Source of the DNA: Stenotrophomonas maltophilia
Lineage (GTDB): Bacteria; Pseudomonadota; Gammaproteobacteria; Xanthomonadales; Xanthomonadaceae
Length of the DNA stretch: 64,000 nt
Assembly: GCF_023518235.1 (NCBI RefSeq)
Contig: NZ_CP090423.1
Location: 1,736,001 to 1,800,000 of the forward strand
Direction: 5' to 3'
Position 1 is the first letter of the stretch, and each line of letters begins with the position of its first letter. Made by a program: the position numbers and the translations under genes. The notes under the pieces are model-generated. The model was given only the letters and a program-made list of their open reading frames with translations. It was not told where the DNA came from and searched no databases. Positions 48,538 to 57,657 of this stretch are shown piece by piece.

Positions 48538-48810
48538 ATGGCCTTCTTCGAACGACTGAGTGACACCCGCTACCTGCCGACCAAGTTCGACCTGTCCAAC
48601 GGCATGGCGGTGCGCGCCGACCCCAGGACTGTGGCCTTCCCCAACCTGGACCTGACCGCGCACCTGTTCGGCGTGCCTGAAGGCGAATGGCTGGGCTTTG
48701 ACACCCCGGTGTCGTTCGGCCAGCAGGGCCTGGGCCTGACCAGCACGGTGCTGCACGATGCACGCGGCCCGATCGGGACGCTTGCCCAGGCCCTTACCGT
48801 GCGTCCGTAA
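48538..48810 (+). pseudogene. Acyl-CoA thioesterase-like gene with internal deletion
   Basis: The frame encodes 90 residues. The first 18 look like the N-terminus of a TesB-like thioesterase (MAFFERLSDTRYLPTKF). They are joined directly to the C-terminal hotdog end: 'PNLDLTAHLFGVPEGEWLGFDTPVSFGQQGLGLTSTVLHDARG' (features near residues 35-78). About 150 residues in between, normal for the family, are missing, without frame loss. Product, if made, is probably inactive or repurposed. Confidence 0.6.
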
Positions 48811-48826
48811 CCGGTAGCGGGCGGCC

Positions 48827-49096
48827 TCAGCCGCCCAGCGTGCCCATCGTGAAGGTGTAGCCGGAGCTCATCAGGAATTCGCGCATGCGCATTTCCGCGC
48901 GTCGCGGCGAGGCCAGGTTGGCCGGGGCATACAGCGCGTAGACCACGCCGGCACCTTCGATGGCCTCGCGGCGCACGCCGCAATGGCGGGTTTCCGATGC
49001 GACCACCCATCCGTCCTTCAAACGGTCCGGCCCGATCGACTGGCCGTTCATCAGCCGGAATGTCAGCCAGCGTACTTCCGCAGAGGATTTGTTCAT
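48827..49096 (-). CDS. Hypothetical protein (89 aa)
   Basis: From ATG 49096 the product has 'VRWLTFRLMNGQSIGPDRLKDGWVV' and 'RRAEMRMREFLMSSGYTFTMG'. It is soluble and alpha/beta. A longer frame to 49297 lacks coding character. No family recognised. Confidence 0.6.
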   Translation of the reverse strand: MNKSSAEVRWLTFRLMNGQSIGPDRLKDGWVVASETRHCGVRREAIEGAGVVYALYAPANLASPRRAEMRMREFLMSSGYTFTMGTLGG

Positions 49097-49295
49097 TGCC
49101 GGCCTGCCGGCTGCATGCCACGGTCGTTCATGTCCTTGCTCGCCATTGCAGCTCCCTAAGACTTGGAACCTGACCATAGCGCCTTGCCATGTCGTGGGGA
49201 AATGAGACTGAAAAGCAGGCCTGTGGGCACCCGCCGGGCTATGCTGCACGCCCACTCGGCCGCGGCCATCGCCTGCCGCCACGACAAGGATCGTC

Positions 49296-49751
49296 ATGCA
49301 TCGCTACCTCCTGCTCATCACGGCCGCCTCCATCGTTGCCGTTCTCGGCATGCAACCGGTTCGCGCAGAGGACGGTACGCCCGCAGGCGCATCATCGGCG
49401 TGGACTCTGGTGCGGAAGGAGGCCACCGACGAGAGTGCCGGCAGATGCGCGATCTTTCCGCGTGCCCCGTCACGCCCCTATCCATTCTTCATCTTCGAGC
49501 CGGGGCTGGCGCCCACCATCGGCGTGTCATTCAGTGAGGTCGGCAACACCGGGATCGGTGTAAGGGTGGATGCTCATCCGGAAGCAAATGATCGAAGAAT
49601 CATCCTGGATCGCGACACCGCCGTGATCCTCGAACAGATCCGTGCCGGTGGCCAGCACATTACCGCGCGCGACAGCGTTGCACGCAACACATTCAGTACG
49701 CACGGCCTGCTGCCATTGCTGGACGCTTGCGCGATGCAGGCGCAGCCGTAG
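49296..49751 (+). CDS. Secreted hypothetical protein (151 aa)
   Basis: A signal peptide ends at about residue 24 (VRAED). The mature part has two Cys, 'PYPFFIFEPGLAPTIGVSFSEVG' and 'RDTAVILEQIRAGGQ'. Function unknown. It is followed by the bidirectional terminator ahead of tRNA-Cys. Confidence 0.65.
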   Translation: MHRYLLLITAASIVAVLGMQPVRAEDGTPAGASSAWTLVRKEATDESAGRCAIFPRAPSRPYPFFIFEPGLAPTIGVSFSEVGNTGIGVRVDAHPEANDRRIILDRDTAVILEQIRAGGQHITARDSVARNTFSTHGLLPLLDACAMQAQP

Positions 49752-49800
49752 GTCGACGATCGACAAGTGCTGCACGAGCGCGGCATCCGGACAAAACAAA

Positions 49801-49827
49801 AAAGCCCTGACCGGAGTCAGGGCTTTT
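49801..49827. terminator. Bidirectional terminator, tRNA-Cys and secreted protein gene
   Basis: AAAGCCCTGAC and GTCAGGGCTTT pair over 11 bp around CGGA. On the minus strand it is followed by T-rich sequence after tRNA-Cys, on the plus strand by TTTT. Confidence 0.88.
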
Positions 49828-49831
49828 CAAT

Positions 49832-49905
49832 TGGAGGCCTCAAGCGGAATCGAACCGCTGTAAACGGATTTGCAATCCGGTGCATAGCCACTCTGCCATG
49901 AGGCC
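49832..49905 (-). tRNA. tRNA-Cys (GCA)
   Basis: The cloverleaf has acceptor GGCCTCA/TGAGGCC, discriminator T and encoded CCA. The anticodon GCA is at 49871-49873 and the T-arm is GCGGTTCGATTCCGC. 74 bases. Confidence 0.95.
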
Positions 49906-49942
49906 AACGTACTGCGCGTCAGGAACGTAGCCCTGACAAGAC

Positions 49943-49961
49943 AAAACCCCAAGATGGGGCC
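49943..49961 (-). terminator. Terminator after tRNA-Gly copy 1
   Basis: On the minus strand CCCCA-TCT-TGGGG is followed by TTTTG, just after the tRNA 3' end at 49972. Confidence 0.7.
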
Positions 49962-49971
49962 TGTCGGAACA

Positions 49972-50047
<76 letters not shown>

Positions 50048-50156
50048 ATAAGCCGACATGGTACCGGAAATCCGGAACACACACCAGCGATTTCACCTTT
50101 CTGACTGCGCGCAAAGCCTTGTGGCTCAACGTGCCCCGCCTTGCCGTGGCGGGAGA

Positions 50157-50180
50157 AAAACAAGGCCCCTGTCGGGGCCC
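50157..50180 (-). terminator. Terminator after tRNA-Gly copy 2
   Basis: On the minus strand GGCCCC-GACA-GGGGCC is followed by TTGTTTTT. Confidence 0.8.
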
Positions 50181-50189
50181 TGTAGAATC

Positions 50190-50265
<76 letters not shown>

Positions 50266-50330
50266 AGATTCATTCGACCTGCGTCGAAGGAGCGCTATTG
50301 TGTCCAAATTCCTTCACGTCGTCAACAGTC
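50266..50330. repeat. tRNA-Gly upstream flank, copy 1 of 2
   Basis: The stretch contains TCGACCTGCGTCGAAGGAGC and GCTATTGTGTC, then a more divergent part ending CGTCAACAG. It is nearly the same as 56519-56582. On the minus strand it is the tRNA-Gly promoter region. Confidence 0.75.
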
Positions 50331-50394
50331 TTCACACGATGCCGTCATGGCCCTGCGCCGTGGGGTACGCTGCCCCGCCCGGCCCGGTTCACCC

Positions 50395-50796
50395 ATGTTC
50401 CTTCGCGGTATGCCCCTGCTGATCGCCCTGCTGCTGCAACTGCTGGTGGCGCTGCTGTTGTGGACACTGATTCCATTGGGCATGAGCTGGTATCGCGACA
50501 CCATCGGCTTCACGTCGCATCGCGACATCGGCCTGGGCATCGCGCAGTTCCATGTCTTCTGGATGCTCATCGGCGTCCAGCCGCTGATCGCCGTGCTGCG
50601 ACCGCTGTGGGCCAAGCTGCTGGTGCTGGCAATTCCTTTGGCTTTCGCCACCTGGACGCTGATGCACAACCATCCGCTGCGCATGCTCTATTTCACCTTC
50701 GGGCCTGGCCTGCTGACACTGGCTGCCATCTTCGCCAGCCGGCGCCTTTCATCACCCGGACCTTCGCTGCCCAGCACGGACACCGCAGATGCCTAG
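50395..50796 (+). CDS. Multi-pass membrane protein (133 aa)
   Basis: Four hydrophobic segments cover most of the 133 residues (e.g. 'LIALLLQLLVALLLWTL', 'IAQFHVFWMLIGVQPL'). The C-terminus is Ser/Pro-rich. It overlaps the next gene by eight bases. No family recognised. Confidence 0.65.
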   Translation: MFLRGMPLLIALLLQLLVALLLWTLIPLGMSWYRDTIGFTSHRDIGLGIAQFHVFWMLIGVQPLIAVLRPLWAKLLVLAIPLAFATWTLMHNHPLRMLYFTFGPGLLTLAAIFASRRLSSPGPSLPSTDTADA

Positions 50797-51232
50797 GCGC
50801 TACATCCGCTTGTTCTGGCTGCTGGTCGCACTGACCTGGCTCGCCCTGATCGCCGCACTGGTCAATGCCGGCTTCACGCCCGACTACTGGCTGCTGCGCC
50901 GCCTGGAAGGCGCCGAACTGCCCTACCCGACCAGCACCGTGGTCCTGTTCGCGCTGCTGGGTACCGTTGAACTGGTGGTGGCCGCGCTGATCGTGCGGCC
51001 CTGGCGGTTGAAACGCCTGTGGCTGCGCTTGCTGATCGCCTTTGTCCTGCTGCTGGCATGGTCGGTGCCGTGGATGCTGTCGGCGATGCATCAACCGCCC
51101 GTGCACGGCATGCACCTGCTGTGGTTGCTGCTGCTGGACGTCGGCCTGCTGCTGGCGCTGTGCCTGGTGTCGGCGGTGAGTCTCATGCGAAGAATTCGCG
51201 ACGGGAAGAAGGCCGGGAGGACCGCTCCGTAG
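50789..51232 (+). CDS. Multi-pass membrane protein (147 aa), copy 1
   Basis: Four membrane helices with 'WLALIAALVNAGFTPDYW', 'SAMHQPPVHGMHLLWLLLLD' and a basic tail. It is a clear paralogue of the next protein (51340-51780), sharing the AMHQ(P/S)PV-(H/R)-G-(M/V)-H-(L/M)-L-W-L-L motif. Function unknown. Confidence 0.7.
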   Translation: MPRRYIRLFWLLVALTWLALIAALVNAGFTPDYWLLRRLEGAELPYPTSTVVLFALLGTVELVVAALIVRPWRLKRLWLRLLIAFVLLLAWSVPWMLSAMHQPPVHGMHLLWLLLLDVGLLLALCLVSAVSLMRRIRDGKKAGRTAP

Positions 51233-51339
51233 CGCATTCGATCCAAGGGCTTCGCCAGCTCATTTTCGGATCTCTTGCATGGATTGCTACCGACCTGAGC
51301 GGCAAGGTTGAGTGTCCGACAGCGAAGAACGCCCGAGTC

Positions 51340-51780
51340 GTGCTCCTGCCCAACGCACTCCGCGACTCCCATGTCTTCTGGCTGCTCGCATCATTGATCT
51401 GGCCGCTGCCTTTCTGCGCGCTCGTCCATGCAGGATTTCAACCCGATCATTGGCAGTTGCACCACACCGACTCCGGCACAGGGCCCTACCCCACCGGCTC
51501 AGTCATTACCTTCGCACTGATCATCGCTGAAGAGAACGTCGCGCTGGGCCTGATGGTGCAAGCTTGGCGATTCCATCGCTTGTGGCTGCGCATGCTGATC
51601 GGCATCCTGCCGTGGCTGGGCTGGACCCTGCTGTGGGGCGCGTCGGCCATGCATCAATCGCCCGTGCGTGGCGTGCACATGCTCTGGTTGCTGGCCGCCT
51701 GCGCACCCTTGCTGCTGGCGCTGCTTGTGATCGAGCCAGTCTCCGCCTGCCCTCGGCTACGGCGTTGGCTCAGCCGCTGA
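51340..51780 (+). CDS. Multi-pass membrane protein (146 aa), copy 2
   Basis: The best start is GTG 51340, giving the same length as copy 1; no ATG fits. Shared features: 'HVFWLLASLIWPLPFCALVHAGFQPDHW', 'RFHRLWLRMLIGILPWLGW' and 'SAMHQSPVRGVHMLWLL'. A tandem duplicate of the previous gene. Its 3' end overlaps the convergent HlyD-like gene. Confidence 0.65.
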   Translation: MLLPNALRDSHVFWLLASLIWPLPFCALVHAGFQPDHWQLHHTDSGTGPYPTGSVITFALIIAEENVALGLMVQAWRFHRLWLRMLIGILPWLGWTLLWGASAMHQSPVRGVHMLWLLAACAPLLLALLVIEPVSACPRLRRWLSR

Positions 51781-52704
51781 CTGCGCCTGCTTCCGGAACT
51801 CCACCCGCACGTGCTGGCCGAAGCGCGCCTTGGCCTCGCCATCGAACTCGAGCACGCACTCCACCACCTTGGCTACGCCACGGCCTGCGTCTTCAGGCAG
51901 GCGCGCCTGCGCGAACACCGGGCTGATGCGCACCACGCGCGCCAGTGGCAGCGGGGCGGCGTTGCCGGCGCCATCGCTGTCCGGCACCACGGTGGCCTGC
52001 ATGCCCACCTGCACCGCATCGGCGTAGGCGGCACTGAGTTCGGCGCGCACTTGCAGCGGGCGCGCCGGCAGCAGCGAGATCGCCGGTTTGCCGGCCCGCA
52101 CGAATGCACCGGGGCCCGGCACCTGGCCGACCACAGTGCCGGCGTCCGGCGCGGTCAGCGACATCTGCTGCAGTTTCAGCTTGGCGTGCTCCAGCTTGTG
52201 CTGGGCCATGTCGACCTGCGCAGCGGCCACGTCAACGTCGACGCGCACACTCGCCAGTTGCTGCTTGGCCGCGTCAGCCTGCTGGTTGGACGACACGCCT
52301 TCGCTGGCGCCGGTGGCCAGGCGGGCGGCGTTACGCTCCAGTTCGCGCAACTGCGCCTGGCTGCCCTTCAACCGGTCATTGGCCAAGGCCAGATCGGCGC
52401 TGGCCATCGCCACCTCCTGTTGCAGCAATGCACCATCCAACGACAGCAGGAGCTGTCCCTTCTTCACCAGCGCACCCTCCTTCACCGGCGCTGCGCTGAT
52501 CGAGCCGTCCATCGGCGGTGCGAGCGCAATCAGCCCACCCTCCACATCAATGATGCCGCGCGCAACGGCGACCTTGTTGGCGGCATCGCCGGTCTTGCCC
52601 GCAGGAGCGGTTGCAGGCGCAGACGCCTCCCTGGCGCAGGCGCCGAGCAGCAACGCTGCGGACAAAGCCAGGCCGAGCGAAAACAGGTGCGATGTTCTGA
52701 TCAT
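51757..52704 (-). CDS. Periplasmic adaptor (HlyD/MacA-type) lipoprotein
   Basis: The protein is 315 residues with a lipobox LLGAC (Cys23). A lipoyl-like segment ('IALAPPMDGSISAAPVKEGALVKKGQLLLSLDG') encloses a coiled-coil hairpin (residues 95-190), and beta-barrel parts follow. It links the ABC permease to the outer-membrane protein. Last gene of the minus operon OMF-permease-ATPase-adaptor. Confidence 0.88.
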   Translation of the reverse strand: MIRTSHLFSLGLALSAALLLGACAREASAPATAPAGKTGDAANKVAVARGIIDVEGGLIALAPPMDGSISAAPVKEGALVKKGQLLLSLDGALLQQEVAMASADLALANDRLKGSQAQLRELERNAARLATGASEGVSSNQQADAAKQQLASVRVDVDVAAAQVDMAQHKLEHAKLKLQQMSLTAPDAGTVVGQVPGPGAFVRAGKPAISLLPARPLQVRAELSAAYADAVQVGMQATVVPDSDGAGNAAPLPLARVVRISPVFAQARLPEDAGRGVAKVVECVLEFDGEAKARFGQHVRVEFRKQAQSAAEPTP

Positions 52705-53429
52705 GGGGCGGACTCTACGGTTTCATTCTGGCGGCGGTCATCACGGACCATGCCGTCTTCCATGGCGATCACCCGATCGGCATGCCGGATCAGGCGTGGA
52801 TCGTGGCTCACGCACAGCACAGTGGCGCCATGTGCACGCGCGTAACGATGCAGGATGTCGATGACGCGCTGGCCATTCTCGGCATCCAGCGCACTGGTCG
52901 GTTCGTCGGCGAAGATCAGCGTCGGCGACTTGGCGAAGGCGCGAGCCACCGCCACGCGTTGCTTCTCTCCGCCGGACAGCTGCGCCGGGCGCATATGGCT
53001 GCGATGGCCCAGGCCGACCTCTTCCAGTGCTCTGCGCGCCAACGGTTCGCTATCGCGATTGCGCATGCCCCGGTAGCCCAAGGGCAGCTGCACCTGTTCC
53101 AGCGCGGTCAGCGCCGGGAACAGATTGAAGCCCTGGAACACGAACCCGACATGATGCAGCCGGAATCGCTCCACCTCGCTGCGGCTCATGTGCCCCACAT
53201 CCTGGCCGAGCGCATGTACGCGGCCACCATCGGGCGACGACAGGCCGGACAGCAGCGACAACAGCGTGCTCTTGCCGCAGCCGGACGGTCCTGAGACCAG
53301 GGTCAGTTCACCGGGATAGATGTCCAGTGACAGGCCTCGCAGCACCGGCACCTGCACATCGCCGGACAGGAAGCCCTTCTCCAGTGCGTCGGCCTGCAGA
53401 GTTGGCGCAACGGCGCGCGTGGATGTCAT
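52701..53429 (-). CDS. ABC transporter ATPase (MacB/LolD-type)
   Basis: This 242-residue ATPase has Walker A GPSGCGKST (near residue 42), signature LSGGEKQR and Walker B LIFADEPT. The family powers MacB/FtsX-type transporters. ATGA overlap with the adaptor and close spacing to the permease show one operon. Confidence 0.93.
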   Translation of the reverse strand: MTSTRAVAPTLQADALEKGFLSGDVQVPVLRGLSLDIYPGELTLVSGPSGCGKSTLLSLLSGLSSPDGGRVHALGQDVGHMSRSEVERFRLHHVGFVFQGFNLFPALTALEQVQLPLGYRGMRNRDSEPLARRALEEVGLGHRSHMRPAQLSGGEKQRVAVARAFAKSPTLIFADEPTSALDAENGQRVIDILHRYARAHGATVLCVSHDPRLIRHADRVIAMEDGMVRDDRRQNETVESAP

Positions 53430-53439
53430 CGGCCAGCCC

Positions 53440-54579
53440 TCAGCGCAACAGCAACGATGGATCGGAGCGGACGACGCTGCGTACCGCCATGATGCTCGAC
53501 AGCATGGCCATCACCGCGACCAGCGCCACGCAGCCGAGGATGACCATCGGCGTCAGCTGCACCGGCACGCGCTGGGTCTGCGCGATCAACAGCACCACGG
53601 TGCTGAACGCCGCCGCCAGCAACATGCCCACACCACCAATCAGCAGCGCCTGCTCGAACACCACCCGCGCCAGCGCATAGCGACCGGCACCGAGTGCATT
53701 GAGCGTGGCGTACTCGCGCACCGAACCGGCCACCACCGAGGCGAACGATTGGTTGGTGATCACCGCGCCGACGAAGCAGACGATGACCGCCATGAACAGC
53801 ACCGCGATGCCGGCGCCGGTATCGAACAGCCAGTACCGCTGCGAGCGGCTGGCGAACTCGGGCGCCGTCCAGAACTCGACCGGCGTGGCCTGGCCCATCG
53901 AGGCCGACAGGCGATCGCGTACGCGATCGGCCAGCTCCGGCGAGCGCAGGCCCGCCACGAAATAGGTGCTGCCTTCATGCGGATCGGTGCCGGCAATGGC
54001 GCGCGCAGTATCCAGCGAGGCCAGCACGTTGACACCCCCAAGACCCCGCAGGCCGGGTTGTGCGGCGACCACACGCACGGCCTTGCCGTTGATCCAGGCA
54101 CGGTTGTTCTGCAGGTCCACGCCCAGCGTATCCAGATCGGCGCTGTCGACGATCACCGCGCCCGGCTCGCGCAGTTGCGCACGCAGGTCAGCCGGCAGGA
54201 TGCGCGCGAACATCATCGCGTCGTCGGCGGTGGCGATGCCGGACAGGTACACCGACACGTTGCCGGTGCCCGGCGCACTGGAGCGCCACTCGCCATCGAC
54301 CCACTCGTAGGGTTCGACGCGGGTGACATCCGGGTCCATGCGCAGGTGGCTTTCCACATCGGCGCTGATGGCATGACCGTAGTTGACGCTCTGTGTCCCG
54401 GGAAAACCGGCCCAGATATCGGCCGACGACGCTTTCACGTAAATCGCAGCGGTGCCGAAGATGCCCAGCACCAGCGCCGCCTGCACGATCAGCAGCACGC
54501 CGGCGAAGCACATCGCCATCACCACCGGCAGGAACCGGCGCCACTCATAGGCCAGGGTCTTGCGGGCCAGCGCGATCAT
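53440..54579 (-). CDS. ABC transporter permease (FtsX/MacB-type)
   Basis: The protein is 379 residues. One N-terminal membrane helix (residues 18-45) is followed by a periplasmic domain of about 220 residues and three C-terminal helices, with 'YATLNALGAGRYALARVVFEQALLIGG' as the FtsX-like motif. It would extrude a small molecule or peptide with the partner genes. Confidence 0.88.
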   Translation of the reverse strand: MIALARKTLAYEWRRFLPVVMAMCFAGVLLIVQAALVLGIFGTAAIYVKASSADIWAGFPGTQSVNYGHAISADVESHLRMDPDVTRVEPYEWVDGEWRSSAPGTGNVSVYLSGIATADDAMMFARILPADLRAQLREPGAVIVDSADLDTLGVDLQNNRAWINGKAVRVVAAQPGLRGLGGVNVLASLDTARAIAGTDPHEGSTYFVAGLRSPELADRVRDRLSASMGQATPVEFWTAPEFASRSQRYWLFDTGAGIAVLFMAVIVCFVGAVITNQSFASVVAGSVREYATLNALGAGRYALARVVFEQALLIGGVGMLLAAAFSTVVLLIAQTQRVPVQLTPMVILGCVALVAVMAMLSSIMAVRSVVRSDPSLLLR

Positions 54580-56012
54580 TGCGCCGCATCCTCGGTCTCG
54601 ACCGGCAACGGTGCGCCGCCAAGCGCGCGGTACAGCGACGCAAACGCCAGCACGCGCGCGCCCTGCGCACCGATCAGATCAGCCTGCGCGGCGAGTGCGG
54701 CACGCTGTGTGTCCAGACCCTCGAATTCGCTGGACAGGCCCAGCTGCACCTGCCGTGCCTGGCGCCTGACCTGCTGGCTGGCGGCCTCGTTGGCCGCACG
54801 CAGCGACTGGATGCTGCTGTCCTGTCGGGCCAGGCTGCCCAGTGCGCCTTCCACTTCGCTTACGCCTTCCAGCACCGCCTTGCGGTAGCCCAGCAACGCG
54901 GCGCCCAGCTGCTTGTCCTCGGCCTGGAAGCGCGCACGGCGCTGGCCCCAGTCCCACAGCGGTATGTCGATGTAGGGGCCGATCGAGGGGCTGGAATCAG
55001 AGTTGGAGCGCGCATTCTGGGTGAGGTTGTAGGCGTACAGGATCGAGCCGCCCAGACTGACCCGTGGGTACATCGCCGCGCGCGCGGTGCCCTTGTCGGC
55101 CGCAGCCTGCAGCACCGCCGATTCGGCCAGCAGGATCTGCGGGCGATGCCGCAGCAGGTCCGCTGGCACCTGCTGCAAGGCAAACACACCGAGTCTGGGC
55201 GGCGTGCGCCAGGCGCGCCACGCCGGGTCCGGGCCATCGCGGCCGAGCAACAGCGCCAGTGCACGCGCTGCGCTGTCTGCATTCTCACGCGCCTGCGCCG
55301 ACGCCGCGCGCGTGGCCGCCTGGCGCGCCTGCAGGCGTTCCAGCTCTCCCGGTTCATCCAGGCGCAGGCGCTGCCGCACCCGGGCCAACTGCTCGCCGCG
55401 ATCGTCCACGGCCTGCTGACGGGCCAGCAGGTCCTGCTGCGCCTGCGCCACGGTCAGATCCAGATAGCTGCGCACCACGTCGGCAATCACCGCCACCTGC
55501 GCGGCGCTGCGCAGTGCTTCGGCATTGCCGGCCGAGGCCTGCGCCGCCAGATGCGCACTTTCGGCGGCACCGAACAGACCCAGATCCCAGATCGCTTCAA
55601 TGCCAGCATGGAAATAGGTATCGACGGCGGCGGCGTCCTGCACCTGCTTGGCGCTGGCCGAGATCTCCGGCAGGAAGCGCGAATCGGCGGTGCCCGATGT
55701 GATCCGCACTGCCTGCAGGCGCAGCGTGGCCTGCTGCAGGTCGAGGTTGTCGGCGATGGCCTGGTCGACCAGACCATCGAGTGCCGGGTCGGACAGTGCC
55801 TTCCACCACTGCCGCGCATCCACCGCCACGCCGCTTCCCGGTGGCGGCTGGGTCCAGGCGCTCGGCGTACGGTCAGGCAGCTCTGGAACGGGCACCGACA
55901 TGCAACCGGCCAGCGCCAGGCTGGCCAGCAATGCACCCGGACGCAGCACCCCCTGCAAGGTAAGTCCGCGCCCGGTCCTGGGCACTGCCACTGGAGTGAT
56001 ACGCCTGACCAC
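54576..56012 (-). CDS. Outer-membrane efflux lipoprotein (NodT/TolC-type)
   Basis: This 478-residue lipoprotein has a LAGC lipobox (Cys37) and the two repeats of coiled-coil/beta-barrel of the OMF family ('WWKALSDPALDGLVDQAIADNLDLQQATLRLQ', 'IPLWDWGQRRARFQ'). First gene of the operon. With adaptor and ABC pump it makes a complete tripartite exporter; substrate unknown. Confidence 0.9.
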   Translation of the reverse strand: MVRRITPVAVPRTGRGLTLQGVLRPGALLASLALAGCMSVPVPELPDRTPSAWTQPPPGSGVAVDARQWWKALSDPALDGLVDQAIADNLDLQQATLRLQAVRITSGTADSRFLPEISASAKQVQDAAAVDTYFHAGIEAIWDLGLFGAAESAHLAAQASAGNAEALRSAAQVAVIADVVRSYLDLTVAQAQQDLLARQQAVDDRGEQLARVRQRLRLDEPGELERLQARQAATRAASAQARENADSAARALALLLGRDGPDPAWRAWRTPPRLGVFALQQVPADLLRHRPQILLAESAVLQAAADKGTARAAMYPRVSLGGSILYAYNLTQNARSNSDSSPSIGPYIDIPLWDWGQRRARFQAEDKQLGAALLGYRKAVLEGVSEVEGALGSLARQDSSIQSLRAANEAASQQVRRQARQVQLGLSSEFEGLDTQRAALAAQADLIGAQGARVLAFASLYRALGGAPLPVETEDAAQ

Positions 56013-56057
56013 CGGCCTGCCAACGTGTTAAGGGAGCACGCAGGCTACCGTGTGATT

Positions 56058-56324
56058 GTGGAGCGAACATGGAGAAATGGTCCGAAAAAGGTCACAGCAC
56101 GCGTGCGGTTCAGGCAGCGCGACCCGAGCCTTTCACTCCGCTTTCAATGCGTTCCCGGCACGGAACACTGGACGACTTTCACGGTGTATTGCCGCTGGCG
56201 AGTGACTGGCTTGATCACCACACTGATTGTCGCCGCACTCGCGGTCGCGTTGAGCACCCCACTGGCCTCGAACGCCGTACTGCTCCTGATGGAGCACAGC
56301 AACGTCATTCCCGGTGAATCTTAG
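56058..56324 (+). CDS. Possible small membrane protein (88 aa)
   Basis: GTG 56058 opens a frame with a basic N-terminus, an aromatic middle and one strong hydrophobic helix ('GLITTLIVAALAVALSTPL'). It lies divergent from the efflux operon. There is no clear ribosome site; weak call. Confidence 0.3.
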   Translation: MERTWRNGPKKVTARVRFRQRDPSLSLRFQCVPGTEHWTTFTVYCRWRVTGLITTLIVAALAVALSTPLASNAVLLLMEHSNVIPGES

Positions 56325-56405
56325 ATCTTCACGTTCGAACCGTGCGCGATGCCCAGGCCACGGGACGCGCGCTGACGGGGCGATGGCGCACCCGGAGTGG
56401 CAAAC

Positions 56406-56434
56406 GAAAAACGCCCCCTTTCGGGAGCGTTCTT
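56406..56434 (-). terminator. Terminator after tRNA-Gly copy 3
   Basis: On the minus strand ACGCTCCC and GGGGGCGT pair around a short A-rich loop and are followed by TTTTTC. Confidence 0.85.
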
Positions 56435-56442
56435 CTTGAATC

Positions 56443-56518
<76 letters not shown>

Positions 56519-56582
56519 AGATTCCGTTCGACCTGCGTCGAAGGAGCGCTATTGTGTCGATATTGCTGCACGGCGTCAACAG
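56519..56582. repeat. tRNA-Gly upstream flank, copy 2 of 2
   Basis: Near-copy of 50266-50330, sharing TCGACCTGCGTCGAAGGAGC and GCTATTGTGTC. The rest up to 56744 (about 200 bases) has no convincing gene. Confidence 0.75.
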
Positions 56583-56744
56583 GAAATTTCACCTGCATGG
56601 CCGGGCAGCGTTCAGCCCCCAGGCTACGTTCCCCGGTGTGCAGCCCGACGTTGAGCGGTCAATCGCCCGGCAGATGATCCATCCCCTGTGCAGGCGCCGC
56701 TTGCCATGGAACGCCGGTACCGTGCAGCGCGTTGTCCGCAAACG

Positions 56745-56773
56745 AAAAACGCCCCCTTGCGGGAGCGTTTTTC
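56745..56773 (-). terminator. Terminator after tRNA-Gly copy 4
   Basis: On the minus strand ACGCTCCCGC pairs with GGGGGCGT and is followed by TTTTTCG; nearly the same as the terminator of copy 3. Confidence 0.88.
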
Positions 56774-56780
56774 TTGAATC

Positions 56781-56856
<76 letters not shown>

Positions 56857-57012
56857 TTGGGAGGCGAAATTCTACCCGTTCTCAGGATGGCGTCAAGCGC
56901 TTTTTTCGGGTCTGCAAGTCGACCTGCATTACGCATCCACGCATGGCGTGGATGGAAACATCATCGTTGGGGTCAGCGCCCTTTCCCTGGGAAATGGGTC
57001 CGACCCCGGCAC

Positions 57013-57639
57013 TCAGTTGCCCAGCTTCTTCTGCCGCGAACGCTCGCGCGCGGCGCGCTCGTCTTCGCGCAGGCTCGGCCAGGCGGCGTGCAGGTACTGC
57101 AGGCCCGACCACAGGGTCAGCACTGCGGCAATGGCCAGCGTCCAATCACCAATGTGGAATACCGGCCAGCCCATCCAGATGTCTTCCACCGGTACGTTCG
57201 GCGCCACCGAGTACAGCAGGCACAACAGCGCGACCATCTGTGCGGTGGTCTTGATCTTGCCGATCATCGCCACGCGCACCTTGGCGCGCTGGCCCAGCTC
57301 GGCCATCCATTCGCGCAGCGCCGACACCGCGATTTCGCGGCCGACGATCACCGCCGCCCAGAAGGCCATCCACGGCGTCGGGTGGCCCTGCACGATCAGG
57401 AACAGCGCCACCGCCACCATCAACTTGTCCGCCACCGGATCGAGGAAAGCGCCGAATGCCGACTCCAGCTGGTAGCGGCGGGCGATCCAGCCATCGAGCC
57501 AGTCGGTGATCGCGGCCAGGCCGAAGATCGCCGCCGAAGCGAAGTTGGTCCAGGTGTAGGGCAGGTAGAACACCAGCACCAGCACCGGGATCATCACGAT
57601 CCGCAACAACGTGAGCCAGGTGGGCAGGGTCAACTTCAT
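57013..57639 (-). CDS. pgsA: CDP-diacylglycerol-glycerol-3-phosphate 3-phosphatidyltransferase
   Basis: This 208-residue inner-membrane enzyme makes phosphatidylglycerol phosphate. The CDP-alcohol phosphotransferase motif is complete: D46-x2-D49-G50-x2-A53-R54 ... G63-x3-D67-x3-D71. Several membrane helices are seen. It follows uvrC, as in many gammaproteobacteria. Confidence 0.95.
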   Translation of the reverse strand: MKLTLPTWLTLLRIVMIPVLVLVFYLPYTWTNFASAAIFGLAAITDWLDGWIARRYQLESAFGAFLDPVADKLMVAVALFLIVQGHPTPWMAFWAAVIVGREIAVSALREWMAELGQRAKVRVAMIGKIKTTAQMVALLCLLYSVAPNVPVEDIWMGWPVFHIGDWTLAIAAVLTLWSGLQYLHAAWPSLREDERAARERSRQKKLGN

Positions 57640-57657
57640 GCTTGCGTGCTTCTCTCT

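Noticed and set aside
54393-56057. Plus-strand frame leading into the possible protein at 56058
   Set aside because: The part before 56058 is antisense to the efflux permease and NodT genes and not protein-like.
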